Part shown: positions 1 to 9,228 of the stretch, piece by piece
How positions within the stretch are numbered: position 1 is the stretch's first letter
Layout of the letters: every line of letters starts with the position of its first letter
Source of the DNA: Mycolicibacterium sp. CBMA 226
GTDB taxonomy: Bacteria; Actinomycetota; Actinomycetes; Mycobacteriales; Mycobacteriaceae
Direction of reading: 5' to 3'
Assembly: GCF_009729075.1 (NCBI RefSeq)
Contig: NZ_VTGY01000011.1
Coordinates: 372,001-436,000 of the forward strand
DNA length: 64,000 nt
Made by a program: the position numbers and the translations under genes
Notes under the pieces: model-generated
What the model saw: only the letters and a program-made list of their open reading frames with translations
Database searches by the model: none
What the model was told of the DNA's origin: nothing

Positions 1-70
1 AGTAGGCCGATCCGACTTGCGCGAAGCGGGCGTGCTGTTCGGGGCGCTCGGCGACGGTCACGCCGATCAT
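1..70 (-). CDS. Possible start of a minus-strand gene running off the left edge
   Basis: An open frame reads leftwards off the window from an ATG at 70 and begins MIGVTVAERPEQHARF. It lies 56 bases downstream of the lipoprotein gene on the same strand and could be the next gene of that operon. The frame is also open upstream of the ATG, so the true start is uncertain, and no clear Shine-Dalgarno sequence is visible. Only 23 residues are available and I do not recognise the family. Confidence 0.3.
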   Translation of the reverse strand, partial: MIGVTVAERPEQHARFAQVGSAY

Positions 71-126
71 CTTGGCAGGCAGGGCGCCGGGTGCAACCGG
101 GAGCCGGGTCGGGGGCCCGGATCTGG

Positions 127-1113
127 TCAGGCCGGCGCGGCCGTCAGCAGTGGCGGCAGCTGGTCGGCCACCGCCGGGTAGGACAGCACCGACGCGAACG
201 TGATGGCCGCGGACAGGTCCTTGTTGGGGAAGACGATCCGATTGGTCTTGGCCTGGCTCAGCTGCGCGACCGCCGGGTCGGCCAGCACCGCAGGGCGCTG
301 CTCGTCGGCGTCGAGGGTCCAGATGAGCAGGTCCGCGCCACGGAACGCCGTGGCGATCTGGTCGCGGGGCACGAACGCGTGCTGGCCCTTGGTGAAGGAG
401 TCCAGCCCGTCCGGGATGGCGATGCCCATTTCGCTGAGGAACTCGGTGCGCCACCCGGCCGGCGTGATCTCGATGCCGTCCGCAGTGGGAAGTCCGTTGA
501 CGATCAACATCTTTCGGCCACTGAGCCGCGGGTTCGCCTTGCCTGCTGCGGCGAACTTCGCGTCGACGCCGTCGATCAGCCGCTTCATGTCGTCGGCCTT
601 GAAGACCGCCTGCCCGATGACGGTCGCCTGGTCTTTCCAGGGTTCGAAGAAGGCGTCCTGGCCGGACTGCGCGACGGTCGGTGCGATCGCCGACAGCTTC
701 TTGTAGGTGTCGGCGTCCAGTCCGGCGTTGGTGGCGATGATGAGGTCGGGCTTCAGCGCGGAGATCTTGTCCACCTGGATGCCGTCATTGAGATTCAGGA
801 CGGCGGGCTGGGCGGGACCCAGCGCGGGCTGCGCCCACGGCCACACCGCAAAAGGCTGATTGCCGAACCACTCTGTCACGGCGATCGGTACGACGCCGAC
901 CGCCAGCAGTTCGTCCTGCCCGGTGAGGCCGGCGCACACGACGCTCTTCGGCGGTGCCGGAATCCGGGTGGATCCGAACGCGTGCTTGATAGTGACCGAC
1001 CCGTCGCCGGCGACGGTGCCGGACGCCGGCGGCTTGGTGCAGGCGCCGACCATCGCGGCACCCGTGGCACCGGCGGCCAGTGCCAGGAAGCGGCGGCGCG
1101 GGATTGGGTGCAC
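127..1113 (-). CDS. Iron-siderophore ABC transporter substrate-binding lipoprotein (FecB/FecB2-like)
   Basis: This is a 328-residue exported solute-binding protein. The N-terminus carries twin arginines (RRRFLALAAG) followed by a lipobox VGAC with the lipidated Cys at about residue 25, so it should be a Tat- or Sec-exported lipoprotein at the outer face of the membrane. The body resembles the FecB/BtuF periplasmic-binding fold, for example the segments PKSVVCAG and LKPDLIIATNAG. No permease or ATPase gene is in view. The length and position near the fadD2/fadE6/ESX-3 block recall M. tuberculosis fecB2 (Rv0265c), from memory. The likely role is capture of ferric siderophore; the exact ligand cannot be read from the sequence. 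Confidence 0.82.
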   Translation of the reverse strand: MHPIPRRRFLALAAGATGAAMVGACTKPPASGTVAGDGSVTIKHAFGSTRIPAPPKSVVCAGLTGQDELLAVGVVPIAVTEWFGNQPFAVWPWAQPALGPAQPAVLNLNDGIQVDKISALKPDLIIATNAGLDADTYKKLSAIAPTVAQSGQDAFFEPWKDQATVIGQAVFKADDMKRLIDGVDAKFAAAGKANPRLSGRKMLIVNGLPTADGIEITPAGWRTEFLSEMGIAIPDGLDSFTKGQHAFVPRDQIATAFRGADLLIWTLDADEQRPAVLADPAVAQLSQAKTNRIVFPNKDLSAAITFASVLSYPAVADQLPPLLTAAPA

Positions 1114-1590
1114 GTCGTGAGTCTTTCATCTGGCCCGCGGAATGGCGCTGCTAACACGCGAACGCGGTCGGTGGTGGTCGGGCGCGGCGGGCCTCGGAAT
1201 CACTTGCGCGTGCGTTCCCGACCGCGTTTGCCCGCGCCGTAAATATCAGCGGTCGCCGAATGTCCAGCCGATCGGGAATCGCGAGCATACCTTAGGTATT
1301 TACTCCTCTGGACGGTTAGCTGGACGCGCGCGTGTCTTCGGTTGGCCACTTTTCGCTAGCTACGCGCTTGCAGGGGGAAGCGCTCCGCAATCTGCAGGTA
1401 AATGGCGGTGCAAGACCAGTGTGTCCGGTGGGTCACATGGTCCGCACGTTACCTGTGAGCAGATTGAGTTTGTTAGCGGAAACCGCGCGATGTCAGTCGT
1501 TTGACGTATCGTCTACGCCCTCGTCACCGTGCTCTAATTGTGATGGACGTCGTTCTTTGACGGACAAGTTGCATTTGCTGGGAGGCGGCT
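1114..1590. other. Intergenic region between divergent genes, with a short palindrome
   Basis: These 477 bases separate the minus-strand lipoprotein gene from a plus-strand hypothetical gene. I see no convincing small gene. A near-perfect 13-base palindrome, ATACCTTAGGTAT, lies at 1287-1299 in a locally AT-richer stretch about 175 bases upstream of the lipoprotein start. It resembles one half of an IdeR/DtxR site (ACCTTA) but does not fit the full 19-base IdeR consensus. The Shine-Dalgarno sequence of the rightward gene (GGGAGG) lies at about 1580. Confidence 0.5.
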
Positions 1591-2262
1591 ATGGCTGTGG
1601 ACTCTGGTGGGCCGTATGTCCCGCAGCAACATAGTCGGACCGAGGTGGGTCAGGACCCCGCCTCGAAGCGGTCGGAGCCTGTCGTGACCCGGCATCTCCC
1701 CGAATTGCTCGTCGGCCTGCGGTGGCTGTTCGACACGGCCCAACCGCGTGCCGCGATGGTGAGCGCGGGTGGTCAGGTCGTGCGGTCCGGCCGACGGAGT
1801 CTGCGGTTCCGTCCGGTGGACTGGCAGGGGCATGCGGTGATCGAAATCGTCGGTCCCGCTGCCGCCGGAGACCCGTCGCCACGTGCCGAACTGGAGGCGT
1901 ACGTACAGGCTCTCGACGACATGGGCGAAGACGTCGTCGCGAGCTGGATCGGGCGCCGTGGCCAGGTCCGCAGCATCGCATTGGCCCGCCCGGTGCATCC
2001 GACGCTCCGCGCCGCCGTCGATCGCTATGTCGCGGGCTGTGTCGAGCACCCCGGCCGGCAGTGTGCGTGTGGCCGCCGGGCCCGCGACTGCAGTGTGTCG
2101 CTGCGCGCGGTTGAGCGGGCGGTCGGCCGTCATAAAGTGGAGTTCGACGCGTTGTCTGGACCGTGGCCCGATGCGCTGGACCCGTCGGGAGAATTGGGGC
2201 TGATCGCCGCCGGCGTCGTGCCGCAACTCGCCGACCAAACGGCGGCCGGAAACGCAGTCTGA
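1591..2262 (+). CDS. Conserved hypothetical protein with a Cys cluster
   Basis: The 223-residue product has no signal peptide or membrane segment. The start ATG follows a good Shine-Dalgarno (GGGAGGCGGCT). The central part (residues about 40-130) alternates hydrophobic and charged residues like a globular alpha/beta domain. Residues about 150-170 hold a Cys/Arg-rich motif, CVEHPGRQCACGRRARDC, with four cysteines that could bind a metal. I do not recognise the family. A long minus-strand frame overlaps it (to 2304), but the ribosome site favours this strand. Confidence 0.55.
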   Translation: MAVDSGGPYVPQQHSRTEVGQDPASKRSEPVVTRHLPELLVGLRWLFDTAQPRAAMVSAGGQVVRSGRRSLRFRPVDWQGHAVIEIVGPAAAGDPSPRAELEAYVQALDDMGEDVVASWIGRRGQVRSIALARPVHPTLRAAVDRYVAGCVEHPGRQCACGRRARDCSVSLRAVERAVGRHKVEFDALSGPWPDALDPSGELGLIAAGVVPQLADQTAAGNAV

Positions 2263-2425
2263 CCGTTTCGTCGGTATCACGGCGATATGTCGTCCAAGCT
2301 TCATTTCCCGTTCGGTTATCGCTTTGCCCGAATGATCTTTATTATTCCGTTACGGACACTGCGGGGGCGGTGCCTGAGTTAATTGACGGAAGCGCCTTAT
2401 CTGGCGGTCGGGAGGTGTGGTTGAT

Positions 2426-2842
2426 ATGACTGCGCGTGTGATCACCGGCCGGCTGCTGGCGGCCTTGGCGGTGGCTGGTCTCGGCGTTTCAGCCCCTGCG
2501 TTCGCCGACGTCGGAACTGGGCAGATGGCGGCATGCGCCGAACGCGGTAATCCGCTGGACTGTGTGCCGACGAATGCCGCGGCCAATGCCGCGGAGGTCG
2601 CCTACCTCACCGAGTTGCACGGCCGGCTCAAGAGCAGCGATGCGGAACTGCTCAAGACCGGGCGCTTGACTTGCAATATGTTCGTGTACGCCGGGGAGCC
2701 AACAGGCGATGCGGTCAACGACATCGCCAATTCCTTGAAGGTGAACAAGGCCTCCGCGACTTTCGTCATGGATATGGCGATGGTGCATCTGTGCCCGGGC
2801 CTGACTATTGGTGCCGACGGAGTGCCGCGCCCCCGTTATTAG
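2426..2842 (+). CDS. Small exported DUF732-type protein
   Basis: The product is about 138 residues. The ATG at 2426 is preferred over an in-frame GTG at 2417 because GGGAGG at 2410-2415 sits about 10 bases upstream. Residues 1-30 form a signal peptide ending in APAFA-DV. The mature part has four cysteines and the spacing typical of mycobacterial DUF732 proteins: a helix AYLTELHGRLKS, then GRLTCNMFVYAGE, and a terminal helix MAMVHLCPG. DUF732 proteins are small disulphide-containing exported proteins of unknown function. The gene ends 13 bases before the convergent lipase gene. Confidence 0.7.
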   Translation: MTARVITGRLLAALAVAGLGVSAPAFADVGTGQMAACAERGNPLDCVPTNAAANAAEVAYLTELHGRLKSSDAELLKTGRLTCNMFVYAGEPTGDAVNDIANSLKVNKASATFVMDMAMVHLCPGLTIGADGVPRPRY

Positions 2843-2855
2843 GCCGGGAGTGAAT

Positions 2856-3938
2856 TCACGCTGAACCCGCGTGAAATCGATGTAGGTAAGCGGGCCAGTC
2901 CCACGTATTCAGGAATTCCGTCGCGGCGGAGTAGCCGTTGTCATATAGCCGCTTCCGGTCCGCCTGGGAAATGTCGAAATTCAGGTACCCGATGCCGGCG
3001 GCATCGACCACGATCGTGCGCGCCGCGACAGACGGCTGCCGGAGATAAGTCTGGTCGTGACCGAGCAACGCCGTGTTGATGATGTTCTCCAACAGATGCG
3101 GGGCGCCGGGCAGATCGATCACCGGCACCAGCCCCGGACCTGGGTCACCATCACCCTGGGCAGGACGCTGGGCCGTCACGGTGATGCCGAAGCTGGGCCA
3201 GCGGGGGACTTTGCCGTCGGTGCGGTCCAGCGAGTACATCGGGAAGTTCGACAGCAGTCCGCCGTCGATCAGCGTCGACGTCGCGCCCGAGGCACTGGTG
3301 ATCGTCACCGGACGGAAGAAGAACGGAATGGCCATCGAAGCACTGACCGCGTCCGCGACGGGCTGTTCATCAGGATCCAGGCCGTACATCCGTCGGTAGT
3401 CCCACGGCAGCCGGACCAGCGTGCCGCGGGTGACGTCGGCGACCGTCACGACCAGGCGATAGCGCTGCTCGGCCGGCAGCTCCCGATCGTCGAGCGCGAG
3501 ATCGCCGAAGGTCCGTACGCCCAGATTGCGCAGCTCGCCGTCGACCCAATCGTGGACGGCATCGCCGCGGTACATCCCCCGGCCGCGAAAGGCGGTCCAG
3601 TACTTGCCCAGCACCGGGATTCGGCTGGGGCCAACGGGATCCAGGAACGTCCGGTAGGGCAGAGACATGGCCAGTTCCCGCAGTTGGTCGCCGCTGAGCT
3701 GACTGGCGGCCGGCTGATGTCGGTTCGCGGCGGCGATGACAGCGCCCACCAGGGACCCGGCCGATGTCCCGGAGACCCGCCCGACGTGGTAGCCCGCGTC
3801 GCCCAGGGCGACGACGGAGCCCACCAATCCGATGGCTTTGACGCCGCCGCCCGACAGCACCAGGTCGGCGGTCTTGACCGGGACCGCGGGTGAGTCGTCG
3901 GGCCTGTGCGCCATTGGTGCCGATGCTAGGTGACGCAC
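2856..3938 (-). CDS. Patatin-like phospholipase family protein
   Basis: This is a predicted serine acyl hydrolase of the patatin family. The glycine-rich oxyanion motif SGGGVKAIG is followed about 25 residues later by the nucleophile motif GTSAG, and the catalytic dyad Asp lies in LIDGGLLSNFP. The frame is open to a TTG at 3962; GTG at 3938 is preferred because AAGGAA precedes it, but ATG at 3914 (MAHRPDD) is also possible. No signal peptide is evident, so it probably acts in the cytoplasm or at the inner membrane face. It diverges from the downstream L,D-transpeptidase gene. The substrate is not evident. Confidence 0.82.
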   Translation of the reverse strand: MRHLASAPMAHRPDDSPAVPVKTADLVLSGGGVKAIGLVGSVVALGDAGYHVGRVSGTSAGSLVGAVIAAANRHQPAASQLSGDQLRELAMSLPYRTFLDPVGPSRIPVLGKYWTAFRGRGMYRGDAVHDWVDGELRNLGVRTFGDLALDDRELPAEQRYRLVVTVADVTRGTLVRLPWDYRRMYGLDPDEQPVADAVSASMAIPFFFRPVTITSASGATSTLIDGGLLSNFPMYSLDRTDGKVPRWPSFGITVTAQRPAQGDGDPGPGLVPVIDLPGAPHLLENIINTALLGHDQTYLRQPSVAARTIVVDAAGIGYLNFDISQADRKRLYDNGYSAATEFLNTWDWPAYLHRFHAGSA

Positions 3939-4111
3939 CGCGCGGTTTTCCTTGGACTGCAACGGATTGTGATGGCGGTGCAGCTCCGGTAGCGGTGTGG
4001 CAGGCGTTACTCGGGCACTCAGGCGATTCTTAGGCGCAGACTAAGCCGCCCTCAGTACCCGTCCTTAATGTTGCTGGCACAGCGAAGGATTCACCGGGGA
4101 GGGGGTGGCGA

Positions 4112-4987
4112 ATGGAGCATCGGTACTGTGACCGCATGTTGGCGGCACGCGCTTTTGTCATAGCAATGTCCACGATTCTTCTCGTCCCGTCCGCGGTGGC
4201 ATCCGCAGACGACGACGCACCACCTCCCGGCCCTGCGGGGCCACCGCCGGTCTCGTTCACGATGACCTCCGGTGCCCCGATCCGGGACGGCGCGACCTAT
4301 GGCATCGGAACCGTGATCGTCGCGCACTTCGCCGCTCCGGTCGATGAAGCCGCCGCCGCGCGGGACCTGGTTGTTACCGCGAACCCGCCGGTCGCCGGGT
4401 CCTGGCACTGGGTCAACAACACCACCGCGCACTGGCGTCCGTCGCAGTACTGGGCACCGGGCACCATGGTGTCGGTGGCCGGCGGCCCGACGTTCACCAT
4501 CGGCGCCTCGCATGTGTCGATCGCCGACGACGCGACCAAGAAGGTCAGCGTGTACGACGGCGGCGCGCTGGTGCGGACCATGCCGACGTCGATGGGGCGT
4601 GGCGGCACCGAAACGGTCAACGGCAAGACGCTGAGTTTCTGGACTCAACCCGGGATCTACACGGTGCTCGACAAAAGCAACCCGGTGGTCATGGATTCGT
4701 CTACCTACGGGCTGCCGATCAACAGTCACCTCGGGTACAAGGAGACCATCCCTTATGCCGTGCGCGTGAGTACCGACGGGGTGTACCTGCACGAGCTCGA
4801 TGCGACGGTGTGGGCCCAGGGCAACACCAACACCAGCCACGGCTGTCTGAACCTGAACCACGACAACGCGCAGTGGTTCTACAACTTTTCCGTGCCCGGC
4901 GACGTGGTCGAGGTGCGGAACACCGGTGGCAAGCCGCTGCAGCTGTGGCAGAACGGCGACTGGAGTGTGCCGTGGGACCAGTGGTGA
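4112..4987 (+). CDS. Exported L,D-transpeptidase with N-terminal Ig-like domain
   Basis: The 291-residue protein makes 3-3 crosslinks in peptidoglycan or attaches to it. A signal peptide covers about residues 9-32 (LPSAVASADD region), followed by a Pro-rich linker and an Ig-like domain (residues about 48-135). The YkuD catalytic domain begins at VSIADDATKKVSVYD. The active-site signature is present: His227 (YLHELDA) and SHGCLNL with Ser242, His243 and the nucleophile Cys245. GGAGGGGG about six bases upstream supports the 4112 start. It matches the mycobacterial Ldt architecture (one Ig-like domain plus catalytic domain), but I cannot assign it to LdtA-E with confidence. Confidence 0.88.
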   Translation: MEHRYCDRMLAARAFVIAMSTILLVPSAVASADDDAPPPGPAGPPPVSFTMTSGAPIRDGATYGIGTVIVAHFAAPVDEAAAARDLVVTANPPVAGSWHWVNNTTAHWRPSQYWAPGTMVSVAGGPTFTIGASHVSIADDATKKVSVYDGGALVRTMPTSMGRGGTETVNGKTLSFWTQPGIYTVLDKSNPVVMDSSTYGLPINSHLGYKETIPYAVRVSTDGVYLHELDATVWAQGNTNTSHGCLNLNHDNAQWFYNFSVPGDVVEVRNTGGKPLQLWQNGDWSVPWDQW

Positions 4988-5148
4988 TAACGATGCGATC
5001 AATTTTGAATGTCGGTCGCGTCGATGTGACGCACACCACAATACATTCGGTACACTGAGCAGTATCACGGCAAAAGTCCTCGTCACGGCCGGTACTTAGC
5101 CGATAAAATTAGATAGCTGGAAATATCAGTTTGAAGTCAGGAGTGGTC

Positions 5149-5355
5149 GTGGGAGCAGTAGCGCATATGCCGAACCAGTCGGCGGCGGACGCATCGTTGA
5201 TGGATGTGTTGTCGACGTGTTCGGGCATCATCGAGTCGACTTTCGCCGACCGACTCCGCGAGCTCGGTGGCACGGAAGCCGAAATTCACAAGATGTCGGC
5301 TTCAGCGGCCTACGCGGTGTTCGCATGGTCCGCAGGTCGCGGCTTCGGCGCGTGA
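5149..5355 (+). CDS. Small hypothetical protein (about 68 residues)
   Basis: A short gene with the helical sequence MDVLSTCSGIIESTFADRLRELGGTEAEIHKMSASAAYAVFAW. The GTG at 5149 is preferred because AGGAG lies six bases upstream; GTG 5143 and ATG 5167 are alternatives. A -10-like element (GATAAAAT) lies near 5102-5109. It has no signal peptide, one Cys, and is followed by a strong hairpin. I do not recognise it. Confidence 0.5.
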   Translation: MGAVAHMPNQSAADASLMDVLSTCSGIIESTFADRLRELGGTEAEIHKMSASAAYAVFAWSAGRGFGA

Positions 5356-5458
5356 GTCGGTAGGCCGGTAACCCGGCCGCCGTCGCTCGGCGCACTGCTG
5401 CGCCAGGCCTGCTCCGGGGACCGACCCCCGACATTCCAACCCGTACACACCCGCTTGT

Positions 5459-5488
5459 GCCCGGCTCCATGTCCGCATGGAGCCGGGC
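5459..5488 (+). terminator. Intrinsic terminator after the small gene
   Basis: A perfect 12-bp stem (GCCCGGCTCCAT paired with ATGGAGCCGGGC) encloses a 6-base loop and is followed by ATTTTG on the plus strand. It lies about 100 bases after the small plus-strand gene ending at 5355. The rest of the 303-base gap between 5356 and 5658 shows no gene. Confidence 0.75.
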
Positions 5489-5610
5489 ATTTTGCGCGCA
5501 GACGGCCTTTCGACGTCCGGAAAATGTCTGGCCCCGAGCGGGAAGGCCTGCCGGTGCTCCGCGATTGAACCGACGTATCCCGCGACACATCGCACCGCCA
5601 CATACTAAAA

Positions 5611-5641
5611 CGCCGCGCTGAGAAGTGCTCTCAGCGCGGCG
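5611..5641. terminator. Bidirectional terminator at the mmpL5 3' end
   Basis: A perfect 13-bp stem (CGCCGCGCTGAGA with TCTCAGCGCGGCG) has a 5-base loop, with AAAA on the left and CTTTT on the right. It lies 17 bases beyond the mmpL5 stop (minus strand) and can serve transcripts from both sides. Confidence 0.8.
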
Positions 5642-5658
5642 CTTTTCGGTACGACGTG

Positions 5659-8547
5659 TCAGACGGTTGCGTCGACCTTGGCCGGTGCGGGCCACGGCGA
5701 CGGCACGGGACGTTGGCGCACGATCTGCGGCCACCAGAACCACTTGCCCATGAGGGCGGCGATCGAGGGCATCATGAACGACCGGACGACCAGGGTGTCG
5801 AACAGCAGGCCCAGGCCGATCGTGGTGCCTACCTGGCCGATGATGCGCAGCTCGCTGATGATCATCGACGACATGGTGAAGGCGAAGACCAGACCGGCGT
5901 TGGTGACCACCGAACCCGTGCTGCCCATGGCGCGGATGATGCCGGTGTTGAGCCCGGCGTGGATCTCCTCCTTGAACCGGGCGACCAGTAGCAGGTTGTA
6001 GTCCGCACCGACGGCCAGCAGGATGATCACCGACATCGGGATCACCATCCAGTGCAGCGGTAGGCCGACGAAGTACTGCCAGATGAGAATCGACATACCC
6101 AGCGACGCGCCCAGCGAGATCGCGACCGTCGCCACGATCACCGAGGCGGCCACCACTGCTCGGGTGATGATCAGCATGATGACGAAAATCAAAGCGAGAG
6201 CGGAGATTCCGGCGATCATGAGGTCGTAGTCCGAACCCTCGGCCATGTCGCGGAAGGTCGCGGCACTGCCGGCCAAGTAAATCTTGGAGCCCTCCAGCGG
6301 CGTGCCCTTGATCGCTTCCTTGGCGGCCAGTTTGATGGCATCGATGTGCGAGATGCCTTCGGGCGTAAGCGGATTACCCTCGTGCTGCACGATGAACCGC
6401 ACCGATTTGCCGTCCGGCGAGATGAAGTTCTTCATGCCGCGCTTGAAGTCGGCGCTGTCGAAGGCCTCCGGGGGGAGGTAGAACGAGTCGTCGTTCTTGG
6501 ACTTGTCGAAGGCCTCACCCATGGCACTGGAGTTCTTCTGGCCCTCGGCCTGCTGATCCAGCTGCCCCTTCTGGGTGGCGTACATCATCTGCATGTACTT
6601 CTTCATGTTCTTCATGGTCTCGATCTGCGGGGGCATGACCGTGACCATCTGCTTCGTCAGCGCGGACATCTTGTCCATGTCCGGGACGACCGTCTGGAAG
6701 TCGTCGGTCATGGTGTCGATGCCGTCGAGGGTGTCGAACACCGAACGGATGGACCAGCAGACCGGGATGTCGTAGCAGTGCGGTTCCCAGTACAGGTAAT
6801 TGCGGATCGGCCGCAAGAAGTCGTCGAAGTCCGAGATGTGGTTGCGCAGGTCTTCGATGTCGCTGAGCATGCCGTGCATCTTGCCGACCATGCTGTCCAT
6901 GATGGTTGACATCTGCTCCGTGATGCCCTGCATCTTGGTCATGGTGTCGATGCTCACCTGGATGTCACCGATCTGCTTCTGCATATCGTTCATCATGTCC
7001 TGCTGGTACTTCTGGTTCATCACCTGCGTGGTGCTCTGCATGCCCAGCTGGAACGGGATGGTCGAGTGCTGGATGGGCGTGCCCTCGGGCCGGGTGATGG
7101 CCTGTACCTGGGCGATACCAGGAACGGCCACAACGGCTTTCGCGATCTTGTTGATCACGAGGAAGTCGGCCGGGTTGCGCAGGTCGTGGTCGGACTGCAC
7201 CAGCAGCAGGTCGGGGTTCATGCGGGCGGGGGAGAAGTGCCGGTTGGCGGCCGCGTAGCCCTCGTTGGAGGTGAGGTCCGCAGGCATGTACTGCCGATCG
7301 TCGTAACTCGTCTTGTAGCCGGGGATCGCCAGCAGGCCGACCAAGGCCACCGCGATCGTGGCGACGAGGATCGGGCCGGGCCAGCGGGTGATCGCCGCGC
7401 CGATCTTGCGCCAGCCCCGCACCCGCATCTCCCGCTTGGGCTCCAGCGTCTTGCCCAGCTTGGTGACCACCGTGATGAGGGCGGGGCCGAGGGACAGCGC
7501 GGCGAGCACCACGGTCACCATGCCGATGGCAAGCGGGATGCCCAGTGTCTGGAAGTAGGGCAGGCGCGTGAAATGCAGGCAGTACGTTGCACCGGCAATC
7601 GTCAGACCCGAACCGAGAATGACGTGCGCGGTGCCGTGGTACATGTCGTAGTAGGCGTCCACTTTGGACATCCCCGCGGTGCGTGCCTCCTGATAGCGCC
7701 CGATCAGGAAGATCGCGTAGTCGGTGGCTGCCGCGATGGCCAGCATCGGAAGCAGGTTGGTGGCGAACGTCGACAGGCCGATGATCTTGTAGAAGCCGAG
7801 CACTGCTACCAGGCCGCGAGCCGCGCCCACCAGCACCATGACGATCAACAGCTCGATCAGCACCGTGATGATCGACCGGTACACCAGCAGCAGCATGATG
7901 ATGATGACCGCGAACGAAACGGCCTCCATGACCTTCAAACTGCGATCGCCGGCGACGTTCATGTCCGATGCCTGGGCTGCCGCGCCGGTGACATAGCTCT
8001 TCACGCCGGGCGGGGCGGGCACGCTGTTGAGGATCTTGTCGACGGCCTCGACGGATTCATTGGCCAGCGATTCGCCCTGGTTACCGCGCAGGTAGACCTG
8101 CACGTAGGCGGACTTGCCGTCGGCGCTCTGTGAGCCGGACGCCGTCAACGGGTCGCTCCAGAAGTCCTGCACGTGCTCGACGTGCGCGGTATCGGCCTGG
8201 AGCTTGGCGACGATCTGGTCGTAGTACGCGTGCGCGGCGGCGTCCAGTGGCTGCTGCCCTTCCAGCACCACCATGGCCGAGCTGTCGGATTCGAACTCCT
8301 TGAAGTCGGAGCCGACCTGCTTCATGGCGATCATCGACGGCGCGTCGTGCGGCGACATCGAGACCGAGCGCATCTTGCCGACCTCGTCGAGCGACGGGAC
8401 GATCGTGCTCAGGAACACAACGATGCCGACCCAGATGAGGATCACCGGAATCGCGAGGGTGCGGATCAGGCGCGGGATCAGGGGCCGATGCGGCGTCTCG
8501 GCCTTTGGGAACGAGTCGGTCGGGGTGTCGAGGCTGTGGTTGCTCAT
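5659..8547 (-). CDS. mmpL5: MmpL5-like RND transporter
   Basis: This is a 962-residue inner-membrane RND exporter of the MmpL4/5 subgroup. A first membrane helix (residues about 25-45) precedes a periplasmic porter domain and a block of helices, then a very long Met-rich coiled-coil insertion at about residues 490-690 (repeated [20 protein letters not shown] heptads), then the second porter domain and helix block. That coiled coil is characteristic of MmpL4/MmpL5. The start is the ATG at 8547, which overlaps the mmpS5 stop by four bases (ATGA); the longer open frame upstream is a shadow of mmpS5. In M. tuberculosis this type exports siderophores and drugs such as bedaquiline and clofazimine. 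Regulation is probably by the divergent TetR protein. Confidence 0.92.
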   Translation of the reverse strand: MSNHSLDTPTDSFPKAETPHRPLIPRLIRTLAIPVILIWVGIVVFLSTIVPSLDEVGKMRSVSMSPHDAPSMIAMKQVGSDFKEFESDSSAMVVLEGQQPLDAAAHAYYDQIVAKLQADTAHVEHVQDFWSDPLTASGSQSADGKSAYVQVYLRGNQGESLANESVEAVDKILNSVPAPPGVKSYVTGAAAQASDMNVAGDRSLKVMEAVSFAVIIIMLLLVYRSIITVLIELLIVMVLVGAARGLVAVLGFYKIIGLSTFATNLLPMLAIAAATDYAIFLIGRYQEARTAGMSKVDAYYDMYHGTAHVILGSGLTIAGATYCLHFTRLPYFQTLGIPLAIGMVTVVLAALSLGPALITVVTKLGKTLEPKREMRVRGWRKIGAAITRWPGPILVATIAVALVGLLAIPGYKTSYDDRQYMPADLTSNEGYAAANRHFSPARMNPDLLLVQSDHDLRNPADFLVINKIAKAVVAVPGIAQVQAITRPEGTPIQHSTIPFQLGMQSTTQVMNQKYQQDMMNDMQKQIGDIQVSIDTMTKMQGITEQMSTIMDSMVGKMHGMLSDIEDLRNHISDFDDFLRPIRNYLYWEPHCYDIPVCWSIRSVFDTLDGIDTMTDDFQTVVPDMDKMSALTKQMVTVMPPQIETMKNMKKYMQMMYATQKGQLDQQAEGQKNSSAMGEAFDKSKNDDSFYLPPEAFDSADFKRGMKNFISPDGKSVRFIVQHEGNPLTPEGISHIDAIKLAAKEAIKGTPLEGSKIYLAGSAATFRDMAEGSDYDLMIAGISALALIFVIMLIITRAVVAASVIVATVAISLGASLGMSILIWQYFVGLPLHWMVIPMSVIILLAVGADYNLLLVARFKEEIHAGLNTGIIRAMGSTGSVVTNAGLVFAFTMSSMIISELRIIGQVGTTIGLGLLFDTLVVRSFMMPSIAALMGKWFWWPQIVRQRPVPSPWPAPAKVDATV

Positions 8548-8978
8548 GCAGATTTCACCAGGCAGAAGGTCTGGGCGTGCACGCCCGTGGAGGTTCGGGT
8601 GTCTTTGAGTTCGTCGTCGACGTGGACGGTGCAGGTGATGGAGTCGCCGTCGCCCTGGGCGACGATGTTGGGCGACGCTGCCGGTGCGGTGGTGGACAGG
8701 ACCAGTTTCCAGGGGAGCATGGCGTGGTCGACGCGCTGTGGTTTGGCGTCGAGGTCGAGGTAGTTGATGTCGGCGTAGGCGCCGGGGTCGCCGGTGATCT
8801 CGTAGGTGACGACCTTGGGTTTGAACGGTTTGGCGTCGTCGGCGAAGTTGCGTGGGGTGACGATGACGGGGTTCTGGCCGAAGTAGGTGCGGACGCGTTG
8901 CACGGTGAAGCCGGCGACGAGGGCCACCGCGAGGATGAGCAGGGGAATCCACGCCTTCTTGAGCGCGTTGCCGATCAT
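8544..8978 (-). CDS. mmpS5: MmpS5-like periplasmic adaptor protein
   Basis: The 144-residue protein has one N-terminal membrane helix ([19 protein letters not shown]) and a periplasmic MmpS domain with conserved segments [17 protein letters not shown], LPWKLVL and [13 protein letters not shown]. Two cysteines at GDSITCTV and [10 protein letters not shown] are placed as in MmpS5. It resembles MmpS5 more than MmpS4, especially in the FADD..PF.PKVVTYE region. MmpS proteins act with their MmpL partner in export. It is first in the operon and coupled to mmpL5 by an ATGA overlap. Confidence 0.92.
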   Translation of the reverse strand: MIGNALKKAWIPLLILAVALVAGFTVQRVRTYFGQNPVIVTPRNFADDAKPFKPKVVTYEITGDPGAYADINYLDLDAKPQRVDHAMLPWKLVLSTTAPAASPNIVAQGDGDSITCTVHVDDELKDTRTSTGVHAQTFCLVKSA

Positions 8979-9099
8979 GCGGCGATCTCCTTGGTCACGC
9001 TGACCTCCCCGTTCTTCGATTGCTCGACGTGCCCCGGCGCTCTATGCGAACTGGGGTGTTGCGCACCGTTTGTGCATCGCCGTCACCTGTGTCACATTC

Positions 9100-9119
9100 A
9101 GTCTGCCGATCGGCAGACT
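9100..9119. promoter_or_regulatory. Perfect 20-bp palindrome, candidate TetR operator
   Basis: AGTCTGCCGATCGGCAGACT is identical to its reverse complement. It lies 121 bases upstream of the mmpS5 start and 109 bases upstream of the divergent TetR start, where an operator shared by both promoters would sit. A second weaker inverted repeat, AACTTAGACAAGTT, lies at 9139-9152. Binding by the adjacent TetR protein is an inference from position and symmetry. Confidence 0.65.
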
Positions 9120-9228
9120 CAGCGTATCCACCCAGGTAAACTTAGACAAGTTAAGCGATTGAATTGACGCAGGTCGGTGCGCACATCGGGGCATTCCGTG
9201 TGACGCACGTGACGTCGCCGCGGCAGCG

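Noticed and set aside
1320..1480. Possible riboswitch or structured leader before 1591
   Set aside because: No conserved riboswitch core could be matched by eye and the downstream gene has no metabolic role that would suggest one.
1534..2304. 256-codon minus-strand frame opposite the 1591-2262 gene
   Set aside because: No ribosome site, Arg/His/Pro-rich composition typical of an antisense shadow, and the plus-strand frame has a good Shine-Dalgarno.
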